From: Shewanella atlantica | GTDB lineage: Bacteria > Pseudomonadota > Gammaproteobacteria > Enterobacterales > Shewanellaceae | Reading direction: 5' to 3' | Assembly (NCBI RefSeq): GCF_003966265.1 | Contig: NZ_RXNV01000001.1 | Location: 806,001 to 870,000, forward strand | DNA length: 64,000 bases | Part shown: one piece after another, positions 9,738-18,959 of the stretch | Layout of the letters: every line of letters begins with the position of its first letter | Position numbering within the stretch: the first letter of the stretch is position 1 | Program-made: the position numbers and the translations under genes | Notes under the pieces: model-generated | Databases searched by the model: none | Seen by the model: only the letters and a program-made list of their open reading frames with translations | What the model was told of the DNA's origin: nothing

Positions 9738-10091
9738 CTAGCACTGACCCCGCTCGATTTCGACACCCACTGCAGCGGCGCTCGGTACGGCTCCGGGTTT
9801 CATGACGGTCACCTTCACCCAAGGCACATCGAACTCGGTCATTAAGCAGTTAGCGGTCATCTCGGCTACCGTTTCGATCAATTCAATCGGCTTTTCGGTG
9901 ATTAAAGCTGTGAGGCGGTTAGAAACCGTTTCATAGCAGAGTGCATGTTGGTAATCATCACTCGCCGCAGCGGGTTTGTTATCCCAGGCCATATCGAGAT
10001 CGATAAGTAAGCTTTGGTGGATCTTTTTTTCCCACTCATAAACTCCGATAACAGTTTCAATCTTTAACTGTCGTATTAAAACCCTGTCCAT
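9738..10091 (-). CDS. folB: Dihydroneopterin aldolase
   Basis: 117 residues. MDRVLIRQLKIETVIGVYEWE is the family N-terminus, with the catalytic Glu and Lys region ETVAEMTANCLM and VTVMKPGAV further on. It converts dihydroneopterin to hydroxymethyl-dihydropterin and glycolaldehyde in folate synthesis, or epimerises it. Stop and folK start are adjacent, giving a folB-folK operon. Divergent from plsY, as in many gammaproteobacteria. Confidence 0.93.
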   Translation of the reverse strand: MDRVLIRQLKIETVIGVYEWEKKIHQSLLIDLDMAWDNKPAAASDDYQHALCYETVSNRLTALITEKPIELIETVAEMTANCLMTEFDVPWVKVTVMKPGAVPSAAAVGVEIERGQC

Positions 10092-10398
10092 GACATCTCC
10101 GAATGTGAATTCTCTCTATGACGGTTTCTGATTTTTTATTTCATGAAGCCATAGATTTTTGGTCATTTACCACTGAGGTCAGATAAGCTAAATCGAATAA
10201 AGAGGATATAATCCGAATCTTATCAGTGATATTGTTCGTTCTCTCTTTCTAACGGGTTCAAACCCAAGTAGGATAAGCCTCTAAAGAGAGATTTTACTGC
10301 CCGGATATTCCCTTAATTACGACCGAGTAATAAAGAGGAAATATTGGGTAAAGTTTATTGTGGCGCGATGATACCTTAAGAAGGGTAAGGAAACCAAT
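10092..10398. promoter_or_regulatory. Divergent promoter region, folB / plsY
   Basis: About 300 AT-rich bases between folB and plsY hold both promoters. No operator or RNA element was recognised beyond AT-rich -10-like words such as TATAAT at about 10207. Confidence 0.35.
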
Positions 10399-11001
10399 TT
10401 GACCATAACAGCACTCACTCTGGGAATGATATTGGCCGCCTATTTGGCCGGTTCGATCTCCAGTGCTGTACTTGTGTGTCGATTGCGTCGCTTACCCGAC
10501 CCAAGAACTGAGGGGTCCGGCAACCCCGGTGCAACGAATGTGCTGCGAATAGGTGGCGCCAGCTCGGCCGCCATGGTGCTATTTTTTGATATGCTCAAAG
10601 GTGCCCTCCCCGCTTATCTCGCATTCAGGTTAGGCATAGATCATGTCGCACTCGGCGTTATCGCTATTGCAGCCTGCTTAGGCCATATTTTTCCCATCTT
10701 CTTCAAGTTTAAGGGTGGTAAAGGGGTTGCAACCGCATTCGGTGCCATGGCCCCTATCGGCCATGAACTTGCTCTGGCATTGATGGCGACCTGGATCCTA
10801 ATGGTACTAATCAGCCGTTATTCATCCCTGGCAGCCATCACAACGGCAATACTCGCCCCCGTCTATACCTGGTTTTTAGATGAGAGATTTACCATTCCCG
10901 TCGCCATGCTATCGACCTTAATCCTTATTCGCCATCGGGATAACATACACAGATTGCTCAAAGGCGAAGAAACGAAGGTATCGCGGAAGAAAAAGAGCTA
11001 A
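10399..11001 (+). CDS. plsY: Acyl-phosphate glycerol-3-phosphate acyltransferase
   Basis: 200 residues, polytopic. The three PlsY motifs are visible: [12 protein letters not shown] near 16-27, [12 protein letters not shown] near 39-50, and [13 protein letters not shown] near 103-115. It transfers the acyl group from acyl-phosphate to glycerol-3-phosphate, the first step of phospholipid synthesis. The start codon is TTG, supported by AAGGA seven bases upstream and by the family N-terminus. The C-terminal tail is basic (SRKKKS). A heptamer array begins five bases after the stop. Confidence 0.94.
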   Translation: MTITALTLGMILAAYLAGSISSAVLVCRLRRLPDPRTEGSGNPGATNVLRIGGASSAAMVLFFDMLKGALPAYLAFRLGIDHVALGVIAIAACLGHIFPIFFKFKGGKGVATAFGAMAPIGHELALALMATWILMVLISRYSSLAAITTAILAPVYTWFLDERFTIPVAMLSTLILIRHRDNIHRLLKGEETKVSRKKKS

Positions 11002-11005
11002 GAAA

Positions 11006-11105
11006 GTTGCGAGTTGCGAGTTGCGAGTTGCGAGTTGCGAGTTGCGAGTTGCGAGTTGCGAGTTGCGAGTTGCGAGTTGCGAGTTGCGAGTTGCGAGTTG
11101 CGAGT
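11006..11105. repeat. Perfect tandem array of GTTGCGA, 14.3 copies
   Basis: Fourteen uninterrupted perfect copies of the heptamer GTTGCGA plus two bases fill 100 bp between the convergent plsY and tsaD genes. Perfect identity suggests recent expansion by slippage. Seven is not a multiple of three, so it is not coding in one frame. Confidence 0.97.
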
Positions 11106-11194
11106 CAAAAGTATGCGGTTCAATAGATGATAAATAAAGCCGAAAGACGCTAAAACCTCAAGTCCTAAGTTCTAAGTTCGAGTTCTTCAAACAT

Positions 11195-11230
11195 AAAAAA
11201 ACACCCCGCCTGAAAACAGACGAGGTGTTT
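11195..11230 (-). terminator. Terminator of tsaD
   Basis: On the minus strand AAACACCTCGTC pairs with GGCGGGGTGTTT and is followed by a T-run, 46 bases beyond the tsaD stop. Confidence 0.75.
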
Positions 11231-11276
11231 ACTAATGACTTACAGCTTACACCTTAAGATTTTTCGCTCCTCAGGA

Positions 11277-12293
11277 TCATACCGCGGGCAGCGTATCCAG
11301 TGGCCAGCGAGGCTCACCCTTAACTTCTAAGTCTTCTATCTGACCGGCCTTAAGTCGTTGTAAACCGGCATAGGCAATCATGGCACCGTTATCGGTACAG
11401 AATTCCCCGCGAGGATAATAAACTTGACCGCCCTGGGCCTGCATGGTCTCGGCCAAGGTTGTACGTAAACGAGCATTGGCGCTCACACCACCGGCAACGA
11501 CTAAACGCTTATAACCCGTCTGCTTCAGTGCACGGCGACACTTGATGGAAAGAGTATCGACCACAGCTTCTTCAAAGGCGCGGGCAATGTTAGCGCGCGT
11601 CTGTTCATCATCGGGTTCCTTGGCAATGGTATTGGCCGCAAATGTCTTAAGCCCCGAGAAACTGAAATCGAGTCCAGGTCTGTCGGTCATAGGACGAGGA
11701 AAACGATAATGTCCTGTCTCTCCCTTTGCTGCGAGCTTTGACAAACGCGGCCCGCCCGGATAATCGAGTCCCATCAGTTTTGCTGTTTTGTCGAATGCTT
11801 CACCGGCGGCGTCATCGACTGACTCACCGAGCACTTCATATCGACCAATTCCCTCTACGCCGACCAGCATCGAGTGTCCACCGGAGACAAGCAGCGCTAA
11901 GAAAGGGAACTCAGGCACATCATCTTCAAGCATAGGTGCGAGCAAATGACCTTCCATATGGTGCACACCGACAGCAGGCTTTCCCCAAGCATAGGCTAAC
12001 GAACGGCCCACACAGGCACCAACAAGTAGGGCTCCGACAAGTCCAGGGCCCTTGGTATAAGCAACACCATCGATATCATCTAAGGTACAATTTGCATCGG
12101 CAAGCGCTTGCTTCACCAATGGAACAATCTTTCTTACATGATCTCTGGAAGCCAGCTCAGGGACGACTCCGCCGTAATCGGCATGAAGTTTTACCTGACT
12201 ATATAATGTATGAGACAACAAGCCCTGCTCGTCATCAAAAACAGCGACCCCTGTTTCATCGCAAGATGTTTCAATACCTAAAACCCGCATCAT
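11277..12293 (-). CDS. tsaD: tRNA N6-threonylcarbamoyladenosine transferase TsaD
   Basis: 338 residues of the Kae1/TsaD/Qri7 family. The N-terminus [11 protein letters not shown] is conserved, and HMEGH at 112-116 supplies the iron-binding histidines. With TsaB and TsaE it places threonylcarbamoyl on A37 of tRNAs reading ANN codons, an essential modification. Full family length. It is divergent from rpsU, the standard gammaproteobacterial arrangement. Confidence 0.96.
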   Translation of the reverse strand: MMRVLGIETSCDETGVAVFDDEQGLLSHTLYSQVKLHADYGGVVPELASRDHVRKIVPLVKQALADANCTLDDIDGVAYTKGPGLVGALLVGACVGRSLAYAWGKPAVGVHHMEGHLLAPMLEDDVPEFPFLALLVSGGHSMLVGVEGIGRYEVLGESVDDAAGEAFDKTAKLMGLDYPGGPRLSKLAAKGETGHYRFPRPMTDRPGLDFSFSGLKTFAANTIAKEPDDEQTRANIARAFEEAVVDTLSIKCRRALKQTGYKRLVVAGGVSANARLRTTLAETMQAQGGQVYYPRGEFCTDNGAMIAYAGLQRLKAGQIEDLEVKGEPRWPLDTLPAV

Positions 12294-12470
12294 ATCCCGT
12301 CAAACTGTCATAAAAGGCTGCTAATTCTACCTCCTGTGCTTTAATTATACCAATAGACTTAATCATTCTATTCTCATCAGATAGAATTAAGGGATCGCAC
12401 CTACATGAGGCAGGATCTGAAAAAAGATCAATTTACCAGAAAGATCTTAGAATAGGATCGCAATAGGGGC

Positions 12471-12498
12471 TTTACAAAAGGTGTTAAGTCGGTATAGA
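12471..12498 (+). promoter_or_regulatory. Sigma-70 promoter of the rpsU operon
   Basis: TTTACA (12471-12476), a 16-base spacer and TATAGA (12493-12498) lie about 75 bases before rpsU. This fits the promoter of the macromolecular synthesis operon. Confidence 0.55.
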
Positions 12499-12573
12499 AT
12501 TCCGCACCATTTTTAAATTAACTTGGGTCAAGTGATTGACTCATTACAAACTACACCTAAGGGGTGATGGCGT

Positions 12574-12789
12574 ATGCCAATAATTAAAGTACGCGATAAC
12601 GAACCATTTGACGTAGCTCTACGTCGTTTTAAACGCTCTTGTGAAAAAGCCGGTATCTTAGCTGATGTTCGCGCTCGTGAATTCTACGAGAAGCCAACTA
12701 CTGCACGTAAGCGTGCTAAAGCCGCTGCAATTAAGCGTCTTGCTAAGAAGCTTTCTCGCGAAAATGCGCGTCGCGTACGTTTATACTAA
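12574..12789 (+). CDS. rpsU: 30S ribosomal protein S21
   Basis: 71 residues, very basic, starting [21 protein letters not shown] and matching E. coli S21 along its length. It joins the 30S subunit near the 3' end of 16S rRNA and helps initiation. Strong Shine-Dalgarno AAGGGGTGA upstream. First gene of the rpsU-yqeY-dnaG group. Confidence 0.98.
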   Translation: MPIIKVRDNEPFDVALRRFKRSCEKAGILADVRAREFYEKPTTARKRAKAAAIKRLAKKLSRENARRVRLY

Positions 12790-12795
12790 TCTCTT

Positions 12796-13239
12796 ATGAG
12801 CCTAGTTGATCAGCTAAAAGACCAGATGAAAGAAGCCATGCGTGCCAAAGATAAGGTGCGCTTGGGGACTATTCGTATGGCACTAGCCGCCGTTAAGCAG
12901 ATTGAAGTGGATACCCGCGAAACTCTGACTGACGACCAAGCTATAGCGGTCTTAACCAAAATGGTTAAACAGCGTCGCGATTCGATTGCACAATATAGTG
13001 CGGCCGGACGTGATGAACTAGCAGATATTGAAGCAGCGGAGATTCAAGTTCTTGAACACTTCCTGCCTAAACCTCTTTCCGAAGAGGAAATTGTCTCGCT
13101 AGTTGATGCAAGCATTGTTGAAATGGGTGCATCCTCCATGGCGGATATGGGTAAAGTAATGGGAGCGTTAAAACCTAAGGTCTTAGGAAGAGCTGATATG
13201 GCGGCAATAGGCGCTATGATCAGAGCTAAACTTAAGTAA
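12796..13239 (+). CDS. yqeY: GatB/YqeY domain protein
   Basis: 147 residues. MSLVDQLKDQMKEAMRAKDKVRLGTIRM and the C-terminal three-helix region are those of the YqeY family, which resembles the tRNA-binding tail of the amidotransferase subunit GatB. Its role is not established; tRNA binding is proposed for the fold. It begins six bases after rpsU, between rpsU and dnaG, a common position in Shewanella, Vibrio and Pseudomonas. Confidence 0.9.
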   Translation: MSLVDQLKDQMKEAMRAKDKVRLGTIRMALAAVKQIEVDTRETLTDDQAIAVLTKMVKQRRDSIAQYSAAGRDELADIEAAEIQVLEHFLPKPLSEEEIVSLVDASIVEMGASSMADMGKVMGALKPKVLGRADMAAIGAMIRAKLK

Positions 13240-13259
13240 TTAGTATTTGATGCGTGAAT

Positions 13260-13290
13260 AAGCCGTGCTCTTGCACGGCTTGTTTGTTTA
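13260..13290 (+). terminator. Internal terminator between yqeY and dnaG
   Basis: AAGCCGTGC-TCTT-GCACGGCTT followed by GTTTGTTT. In E. coli a partial terminator between rpsU and dnaG lowers primase expression; this hairpin sits in the equivalent place. Confidence 0.7.
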
Positions 13291-13336
13291 TATTGTTTCT
13301 GTTTTATCTTCGCGAAAGGCGGCATTTACCAAACTA

Positions 13337-15058
13337 ATGGCGATACCTCGTGATTTTATCAATGAGCTAGTAGCTCGAATCGATATTGTCGATCTTATCG
13401 ACGCAAAAGTACCCCTGAAAAAGGCGGGTAAGAATCATTCTGCCTGTTGTCCGTTTCACAGCGAAAAATCGCCCTCTTTTACCGTTAGTCGAGATAAGCA
13501 GTTTTATCATTGCTTCGGCTGTGGTGCCCATGGAAATGTCATCGACTTTGTCATGGAGTACGACCGACTCGATTTTATCGATGCGATTGAAGATCTCGCT
13601 GGCCAATTGGGCGTTGAAGTCCCAAGAGAGCAAGGCACAGGCCCAAAACGCGATGAAGGTTTAAGTCGCGACCTCTACCAGTTAATGGAAGAGGCAAGCC
13701 TCTATTTTCAAAGCCAGTTAAGACAACATAATGACAAACAAAAGGTCCTCGATTACTTAACACATCGAGGACTCTCCAATGAAGTGGTTGAACACTTTAA
13801 TATTGGATTTGCTCCCGATGGATGGAATGGTTTATTAGGCCGTTACCGTCAAAATCAGGATGCACAAGACAAGTTACTTACTGCCGGAATGGTGATTGAG
13901 AACGATAATGGCAAACGTTACGACAGATTTCGTGACAGGCTTATGTTCCCCATTCGTGACAGAAGAGGCCGGGTTATCGGTTTCGGTGGCAGAGTTTTAG
14001 GCGACGGCACACCAAAGTACTTGAATTCTCCGGAAACGCCCATATTTCATAAGGGCAATGAGCTATATGGACTCTATGAGCTAAAACAGCGCCATAGAGA
14101 CCCCAAGCAGGTACTCATTGTTGAAGGTTATATGGATGTGGTTGCACTGGCACAATTTGGCGTCGACTATGCGGTCGCCTCTTTGGGGACCTCAACCACA
14201 GCAGAGCAATTTCAGCTACTGCTACGCAGCGCTAAAGAAGTGATCTGTTGCTATGACGGGGATAAAGCAGGCGTCGAAGCGGCGTGGCGTGCTCTTGAAA
14301 CGGCATTACCTTTGCTTAAGCCCGGTAACCAAGTCAAATTTATGTTCCTGCCTGAAGGTGAAGACCCGGACACTATGGTTCGTCAGGTAGGCAAGGAAGT
14401 ATTCGAAAATCAGGTTAATGATGCGCAGGAACTACCCGAGTTTCTTTTTGAAACCTTAGCCAAGCGATATGGCTCAGATAAAGGGACGTTGGCCAAGCAA
14501 GCCATTACTCTGACAGAGAAGATACAAGATACCGTTCTACAAAGTTTATTGCTCGAAAACTTGGCCTATAAACTGGGTATGAACGGTGCGGAAGAGCTAA
14601 AGCGGAAACTTGGTTTCTCTTCAAAAGAACAAGTAAAGCCTCTTCAAAATAAAGCGTTAAAAGGACGTGGAACCCCATTGCGATTAGCCATCGCTTTGCT
14701 GGTACAACATCCTAGTCTTGGTGAAGGACTGCCAGAACAACCAGCGCTTAAACACCTAAAGATGGCCGGCATTGAACTGCTGATCCTCTTGTTAGACGAA
14801 ACTCGTGTGAAAGTAAAACACAGCGCACAACTACTTGAGCAGTTCAGGGGCGATAAACAACTCAGCACCCTGAAAAAACTGACCCAATGGGATCATCAAG
14901 TGGCGGATGAAAACTTACAGCAAGAGTTTAGAAAAACCCTGATTTGGTTGAACAATCAATATATTGAACAACGTTATCAGGAGTTGAGTCTAAAACAGAA
15001 CCATACTAAAGAAGAAAGGATTCAGCTGACTAAGCTAATCTCAGTCATAAAAGGCTAA
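13337..15058 (+). CDS. dnaG: DNA primase
   Basis: 573 residues from the ATG at 13337, chosen because MAIPRDFINELVARIDIVDLID matches the DnaG N-terminus; an upstream in-frame ATG at 13265 overlaps the terminator. It makes RNA primers for replication with DnaB helicase. The CHC2-type zinc domain (CCPFHSEKSPSF, then HCFGCGAHGN) is at about 38-65, the TOPRIM core (VEGYMDVVAL, YDGDKAG) at about 260-315, and a DnaB-interacting helical domain ends the protein. The ribosome-binding site is poor, typical of this low-abundance protein. Confidence 0.97.
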   Translation: MAIPRDFINELVARIDIVDLIDAKVPLKKAGKNHSACCPFHSEKSPSFTVSRDKQFYHCFGCGAHGNVIDFVMEYDRLDFIDAIEDLAGQLGVEVPREQGTGPKRDEGLSRDLYQLMEEASLYFQSQLRQHNDKQKVLDYLTHRGLSNEVVEHFNIGFAPDGWNGLLGRYRQNQDAQDKLLTAGMVIENDNGKRYDRFRDRLMFPIRDRRGRVIGFGGRVLGDGTPKYLNSPETPIFHKGNELYGLYELKQRHRDPKQVLIVEGYMDVVALAQFGVDYAVASLGTSTTAEQFQLLLRSAKEVICCYDGDKAGVEAAWRALETALPLLKPGNQVKFMFLPEGEDPDTMVRQVGKEVFENQVNDAQELPEFLFETLAKRYGSDKGTLAKQAITLTEKIQDTVLQSLLLENLAYKLGMNGAEELKRKLGFSSKEQVKPLQNKALKGRGTPLRLAIALLVQHPSLGEGLPEQPALKHLKMAGIELLILLLDETRVKVKHSAQLLEQFRGDKQLSTLKKLTQWDHQVADENLQQEFRKTLIWLNNQYIEQRYQELSLKQNHTKEERIQLTKLISVIKG

Positions 15059-15189
15059 AATTAAGGCAGTTTCTGTCTCAAAAGTAAGCGCTTTGACTGG
15101 CACAAGGAAGCGCACAAGGCTATAATTGACGATTTGCGCGGCAATGTTTTGCGCGTCGTTTTAACAGTTACCCAACTTGGATGATATCT

Positions 15190-17022
15190 ATGGAGCAAAC
15201 TCCTCAGTCGCAACTTAAATTGTTGCTAGCCAAAGGTAAAGAGCAAGGTTACTTAACCTATGCAGAAGTGAACGATCACTTGCCTGCAGATATGGTCGAT
15301 GCCGACCAGATCGAAGATATTGTCCAGATGATTAATGACATGGGTATTCGCGTCTACGAACAGGCGCCGGATGCTGATGAAATCATGATGTCTGAAGACA
15401 GCACCGATGAAGATGCTGCCGAAGAAGCTGCCGCTGCACTTGCCACGGTAGAAGCCGAATTAGGCCGTACAACCGACCCGGTTCGTATGTATATGCGTGA
15501 AATGGGTACCGTTGAACTTCTTACCCGTGAAGGCGAAATTGTTATCGCTAAGCGTATTGAAGAAGGGATCAACACGGTTCAAGCCTCGGTTGCCGAGTAC
15601 CCACAAGCGATCTCGATGATCCTTGAGCAGTTCGATCGCTATGAAGCCGAAGAAGTCAGACTATCTGATATCATCTCAGGCTTTGTCGATCCAAATGCCG
15701 ATGATGTTGCACCTACGGCGACTCACGTTGGTTCTGAACTCTCTGATGAAGAATTAGATGATGAAGACGATGAAGCTGAAGATGACGAAGATGAAGAGGA
15801 AGGTCCAAAAGGTCCGGATCCTGAAGAAGCTAAAGAGCGCTTTACTCAACTAAGAGAAGTGCACGAAAATACACTGAAGGTCATCGCTCTTAAGGGACGT
15901 GGCCATCCAGAGTCTACCTTAGCGCTATTTGAAATTGGCGAACTCTTTAAAGAGTTCCGCCTAATGCCTAAGCAGTTCGACCGCTTAGTTAAAAACATGC
16001 GCGCTATGATGGACAAGGTTCGTGTTCAAGAACGTCTAATCATGAAGCTTTGTGTTGAACAAGCTAAGATGCCAAAGAAGAATTTCGTTAAGGTATACAC
16101 CAGCAACGAAAGTAGCATCGAATGGTTTAACGAAGAACTTGCCTCTAAGAAGCCTTATGTCGAAGGTTTAGAGATGGTTGAGCCGGATGTCCGTCGTTGT
16201 CGTGCAAAACTTGACGCAATCGAGCAGGAAACCGGTCTTGCGATCGCTTCTATCAAAGATATCAACCGTCGTATGTCAATCGGTGAAGCTAAGGCTCGTC
16301 GTGCGAAGAAAGAGATGGTTGAGGCAAACTTACGTCTGGTTATCTCAATCGCTAAGAAGTACACCAACCGTGGTCTACAGTTCCTGGATCTGATCCAAGA
16401 AGGTAACATCGGCTTGATGAAAGCGGTAGATAAGTTTGAATACCGTCGTGGTTATAAGTTCTCGACTTATGCGACTTGGTGGATCCGTCAGGCGATCACT
16501 CGCTCTATTGCCGATCAGGCAAGAACGATCCGTATCCCGGTTCATATGATTGAGACTATCAACAAGCTTAACCGTATCTCTCGTCAAATGCTTCAAGAGA
16601 TGGGTCGCGAACCTTCTCCGGAAGAGTTGGCTGAGCGTATGTTAATGCCTGAAGATAAGATCCGTAAGGTATTGAAGATTGCCAAAGAGCCTATCTCCAT
16701 GGAAACCCCTATCGGTGATGACGAAGATTCGCACTTAGGTGATTTCATCGAGGATACAACCCTCGAACTTCCATTGGATTCTGCGACTGGCGAAAGCTTG
16801 AAGAACGCAACTCACGAAGTACTTGCAGGCCTAACAGCCCGTGAAGCAAAAGTACTGCGTATGCGTTTCGGTATCGATATGAACACTGACCATACACTTG
16901 AAGAAGTTGGTAAGCAGTTCGACGTTACCCGTGAGCGTATTCGTCAGATTGAAGCGAAGGCACTGCGTAAATTACGCCACCCTTCACGCTCAGAGATATT
17001 GAAATCCTTCCTGGACGAGTAA
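15190..17022 (+). CDS. rpoD: RNA polymerase sigma factor RpoD (sigma-70)
   Basis: 610 residues starting [20 protein letters not shown], as in E. coli; the ATG at 15190 is preferred over one nine bases upstream on homology and spacing from GGATGA. Region 1.1 is at the start, an acidic non-conserved stretch (EDDEDEEEG) near 198-210, regions 2-3 contain [10 protein letters not shown], and region 4 ends with the helix-turn-helix [17 protein letters not shown]. It directs housekeeping transcription. It follows dnaG with a 130-base gap that may hold its own promoter, and is closed by a strong terminator. Confidence 0.98.
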   Translation: MEQTPQSQLKLLLAKGKEQGYLTYAEVNDHLPADMVDADQIEDIVQMINDMGIRVYEQAPDADEIMMSEDSTDEDAAEEAAAALATVEAELGRTTDPVRMYMREMGTVELLTREGEIVIAKRIEEGINTVQASVAEYPQAISMILEQFDRYEAEEVRLSDIISGFVDPNADDVAPTATHVGSELSDEELDDEDDEAEDDEDEEEGPKGPDPEEAKERFTQLREVHENTLKVIALKGRGHPESTLALFEIGELFKEFRLMPKQFDRLVKNMRAMMDKVRVQERLIMKLCVEQAKMPKKNFVKVYTSNESSIEWFNEELASKKPYVEGLEMVEPDVRRCRAKLDAIEQETGLAIASIKDINRRMSIGEAKARRAKKEMVEANLRLVISIAKKYTNRGLQFLDLIQEGNIGLMKAVDKFEYRRGYKFSTYATWWIRQAITRSIADQARTIRIPVHMIETINKLNRISRQMLQEMGREPSPEELAERMLMPEDKIRKVLKIAKEPISMETPIGDDEDSHLGDFIEDTTLELPLDSATGESLKNATHEVLAGLTAREAKVLRMRFGIDMNTDHTLEEVGKQFDVTRERIRQIEAKALRKLRHPSRSEILKSFLDE

Positions 17023-17052
17023 TTCTTAGCAAGCTAGATCATCAAATAATAA

Positions 17053-17080
17053 AACCTGCCTAACCGGCAGGTTTTTTTTG
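17053..17080 (+). terminator. Terminator of rpoD
   Basis: AACCTGCC-TAACC-GGCAGGTT followed by eight T residues, starting 30 bases after the rpoD stop. Confidence 0.9.
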
Positions 17081-17163
17081 ATTAGAATTCGGCTAAAGCC
17101 AAGGTATATTGATTAACAGATAAGCAGTTGAATTCAAAGTTGTGATTTCTTAGAAGATCACGG

Positions 17164-17192
17164 GTGACAACGGCATTTAAACCTCGTATACT
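17164..17192 (+). promoter_or_regulatory. Promoter of the tRNA gene
   Basis: GTGACA (17164-17169), a 17-base spacer and TATACT (17187-17192) place a start about 30 bases before the tRNA. Confidence 0.6.
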
Positions 17193-17228
17193 TCTGTTCG
17201 CTTTCGGTAGTGACGACTTCCTTAAGTA

Positions 17229-17305
17229 GGCCCCTTAGCTCAGTTGGTTAGAGCATACGACTCATAATCGTCAGGTCCCCAGTTCGAGTCTGGGAGGGGC
17301 CACCA
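17229..17305 (+). tRNA. tRNA-Ile2 (anticodon CAU); integration target
   Basis: 77 bases with encoded CCA. Acceptor stem GGCCCCT/AGGGGCC, anticodon CAT at 17263-17265 in loop CTCATAA, T-loop TTCGAGT. A CAU anticodon fits tRNA-Met or the minor tRNA-Ile2 whose C34 is changed to lysidine by TilS. The acceptor stem and TTAGCTCAG opening match E. coli ileX rather than the elongator tRNA-Met (GGCTACG), so Ile2 is preferred. The outermost anticodon-stem pair (position 27-43) is a T/C mismatch. Elements have inserted at its 3' half. Confidence 0.88.
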
Positions 17306-17308
17306 TAG
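17259..17308. repeat. attL: 50-bp direct repeat at tRNA 3' half
   Basis: Bases 17259-17308, from the anticodon stem to three bases beyond CCA, recur without mismatch at 40972-41021. This is the left attachment site of element 1; the tRNA itself stays intact. Confidence 0.92.
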
Positions 17309-17318
17309 ATTCAAACGG

Positions 17319-17348
17319 AAAAGCCCATTGATAAGATGGGCTTTTTTG
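17319..17348 (+). terminator. tRNA terminator, first of four related hairpins
   Basis: AAGCCCA-TTGATAAGA-TGGGCTT followed by a T-run and GTGTCTG. Near-identical modules (TTCAAACGAAAAAGCC...GGCTTTTTTG) follow the other three att copies at 41033, 41160 and 50243. Confidence 0.9.
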
Positions 17349-17407
17349 TGTCTGGAAAATAACTATCAACGCACACCAGTTAATACTCATTCACATCATC
17401 TAATAGA

Positions 17408-17432
17408 ATTACTGTAGTTATTACTGCAGTTA
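17408..17432. repeat. Integrase arm-like repeats, left end
   Basis: ATTACTGTAGTTA (17408-17420) and ATTACTGCAGTTA (17420-17432) overlap by one base. The same 13-mer occurs three times just upstream of the integrase start and once in element 2 (41249). Placement at both element ends suggests arm-type integrase sites or an operator. Confidence 0.65.
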
Positions 17433-17609
17433 GCTAAAACTGCCTAGGTCAAAAATGCTACATCATGCACTAGCTTGCACAATGAAAACCATCTAATAGC
17501 TATGTTTATAACATCCAACCACCAGTAAATGTGGCATATCTCGAAATCTAGACAATAATTGGTCATAGTATTTCTGTACCTACCAACACCTACGATATTG
17601 GAAGCAGCC

Positions 17610-17774
17610 ATGAGTGAAAAAAAAGCCATCTACAGAGTTGGGAACCTTCTAGTAATCAACTTTTATAGGGGCCACTCAACCTATACGCCCCCACCGCCAT
17701 ACAACCAAAAGAAGTGTACGCCAGTCATACCGATTACTTCGAGGGGCAAAAATAAAAATAACCTTTGTCCCTAG
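17610..17774 (+). CDS. 54-aa conserved small protein, copy 1
   Basis: 54 residues starting MSEKKAIYRVGNLLVINF, with a tyrosine/proline motif YTPPPPYN at about 25-32 and ending LCP. An in-frame ATG lies 51 bases upstream, but the diverged second copy at 41438-41602 shares only the sequence from this ATG onward. The two copies keep the same length, the same start and stop and the same key residues while about half their residues differ, which argues for selection as a protein. It converges with the Gp2-like gene 13 bases beyond its stop. No family was recognised. Confidence 0.65.
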   Translation: MSEKKAIYRVGNLLVINFYRGHSTYTPPPPYNQKKCTPVIPITSRGKNKNNLCP

Positions 17775-17787
17775 TCTCTGCATATTG

Positions 17788-18390
17788 CTACTCACAGCCT
17801 CTCTTTTGGGTGCGAGCTTTTAAGCGGCTAGGGCTAAAAGCTTTGTACCTAGAAGGTATACCTGACTTGCCTTCCACCTTAGCCAAATAACTCAAATGTA
17901 GCACCGCATCCATTAGACTCTCAGATTGGAGAGTAACATTATGGTAGTTGCACCTATGGATAGAACTACCACCAGCCTTAATCCACTCTGCTAACACCAG
18001 CTTCGCCATCCGATAAGTTGTCCTAATCTTATGACCCTCCAACATCAGTGCCAGATGATAATGCTGAGCCTGAGCACTTGCTTTTTCCCTACACCAAGCA
18101 TATCCAATATGACGAAAACCATACTCTCTCGTCAGCCTCGCTTTCAGTGCCTGTATAAATGTACTTAGATGACTACTATCAACGGTGCCATGTATTTGGT
18201 GCAAGTCAAAACGGCACACAAAGAGCTTAGTGTCATAGCTAAGCATTGCCAGCATCTGATCAATTATTGCTTTCAGCATCTTGGTATAGATTCCACCATG
18301 CCGAGTATTGATCTGCCAAACTTCATCTCTGTATGTGAAGTAAGGGATTTTCGTCACATATTTATTTTTTCGATACAGCACATCGTCCAT
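17788..18390 (-). CDS. Inovirus Gp2 / YagK-YfjJ domain protein
   Basis: 200 residues. The central motif AQAQHYHLALMLEG (His110-Tyr-His112) and the layout of flanking segments match the YagK/YfjJ (DUF3296) family found on CP4-type islands and related to inovirus Gp2. The His-x-His pair recalls the metal-binding motif of HUH rolling-circle initiators, so a role in element replication or excision is plausible but unproven. It lies at the left end of element 1, convergent with the 54-aa gene. A collapsed relative is present in element 2. Confidence 0.8.
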   Translation of the reverse strand: MDDVLYRKNKYVTKIPYFTYRDEVWQINTRHGGIYTKMLKAIIDQMLAMLSYDTKLFVCRFDLHQIHGTVDSSHLSTFIQALKARLTREYGFRHIGYAWCREKASAQAQHYHLALMLEGHKIRTTYRMAKLVLAEWIKAGGSSIHRCNYHNVTLQSESLMDAVLHLSYLAKVEGKSGIPSRYKAFSPSRLKARTQKRGCE

Positions 18391-18773
18391 TGAACACCCC
18401 TATAAAGCGTTGATAATTACCTGCTTATGGAACTGCATAATACAAATTTGAAAATGAGCACCGAACAGTCTTAACAAAGAATGCGATTCTGTTAATCAAC
18501 CTTGTTTCTCAGGGTACTTTTGCTGTAACTGACGTGGCGCTCTCTGAAATGACTCCTGTGGTATCTGTTGATTTTAAGATTATGGTCTGGCCTCTATTAC
18601 TAATTACCCAAACTTTTCGCCCTATCCATATCTCTTCAACCCTAGATACCACAAGGCCATCAACTCAAATTCATAGCTTTTTTATCTCCAATAAAAGGCG
18701 CAAATAACGTGATAATTGGTCCTGATAGGTAAGCTTCAATCTCAACTTATCTATTCCTGACTGATGAATAAGG
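18391..18773. other. Intergenic, 383 bases
   Basis: AT-rich sequence between the Gp2-like gene and alpA. It must hold the promoter of the Gp2-like gene. No ATG-started frame with coding character, RNA or repeat was recognised; one 88-codon open stretch on the plus strand lacks a start. Confidence 0.4.
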
Positions 18774-18959
18774 CTATTCACCGTTGTTTTCAATCCATTC
18801 GATAAGATCTTTTTCCCGAAATCCTACCGTGCGTCCCTGCATTTTCACCGGCTTAATAAAGATCCCATCCTTGACCCATTTCCAAATCGTACGACGATCA
18901 CGATTCACCAATTTACACACTTGCTTAATAGTTAGTAGGCGTGGAGTTTGCGGATACAT
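18774..18959 (-). CDS. AlpA-family transcriptional regulator
   Basis: 61 residues. LLTIKQVCKLVNRDRRTIWKWVKDG is a MerR-like winged helix-turn-helix, and the ending DLIEWIENNGE is typical of AlpA/CP4-57 regulators. In E. coli CP4-57, AlpA activates the integrase or excisionase gene and so promotes element excision. Its length is normal. Here the integrase is at the far end of the element, so AlpA may act on the divergent left-end genes or directly as a recombination directionality factor. Confidence 0.85.
   Translation of the reverse strand: MYPQTPRLLTIKQVCKLVNRDRRTIWKWVKDGIFIKPVKMQGRTVGFREKDLIEWIENNGE

Noticed and set aside
17259..17308. tRNA-Met reading of the CAU tRNA
   Set aside because: Acceptor stem and D-arm match tRNA-Ile2 (ileX) better; kept as an alternative only.
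18440..18708. 88-codon open stretch on the plus strand
   Set aside because: No start codon near its beginning, no ribosome site and no recognisable sequence.
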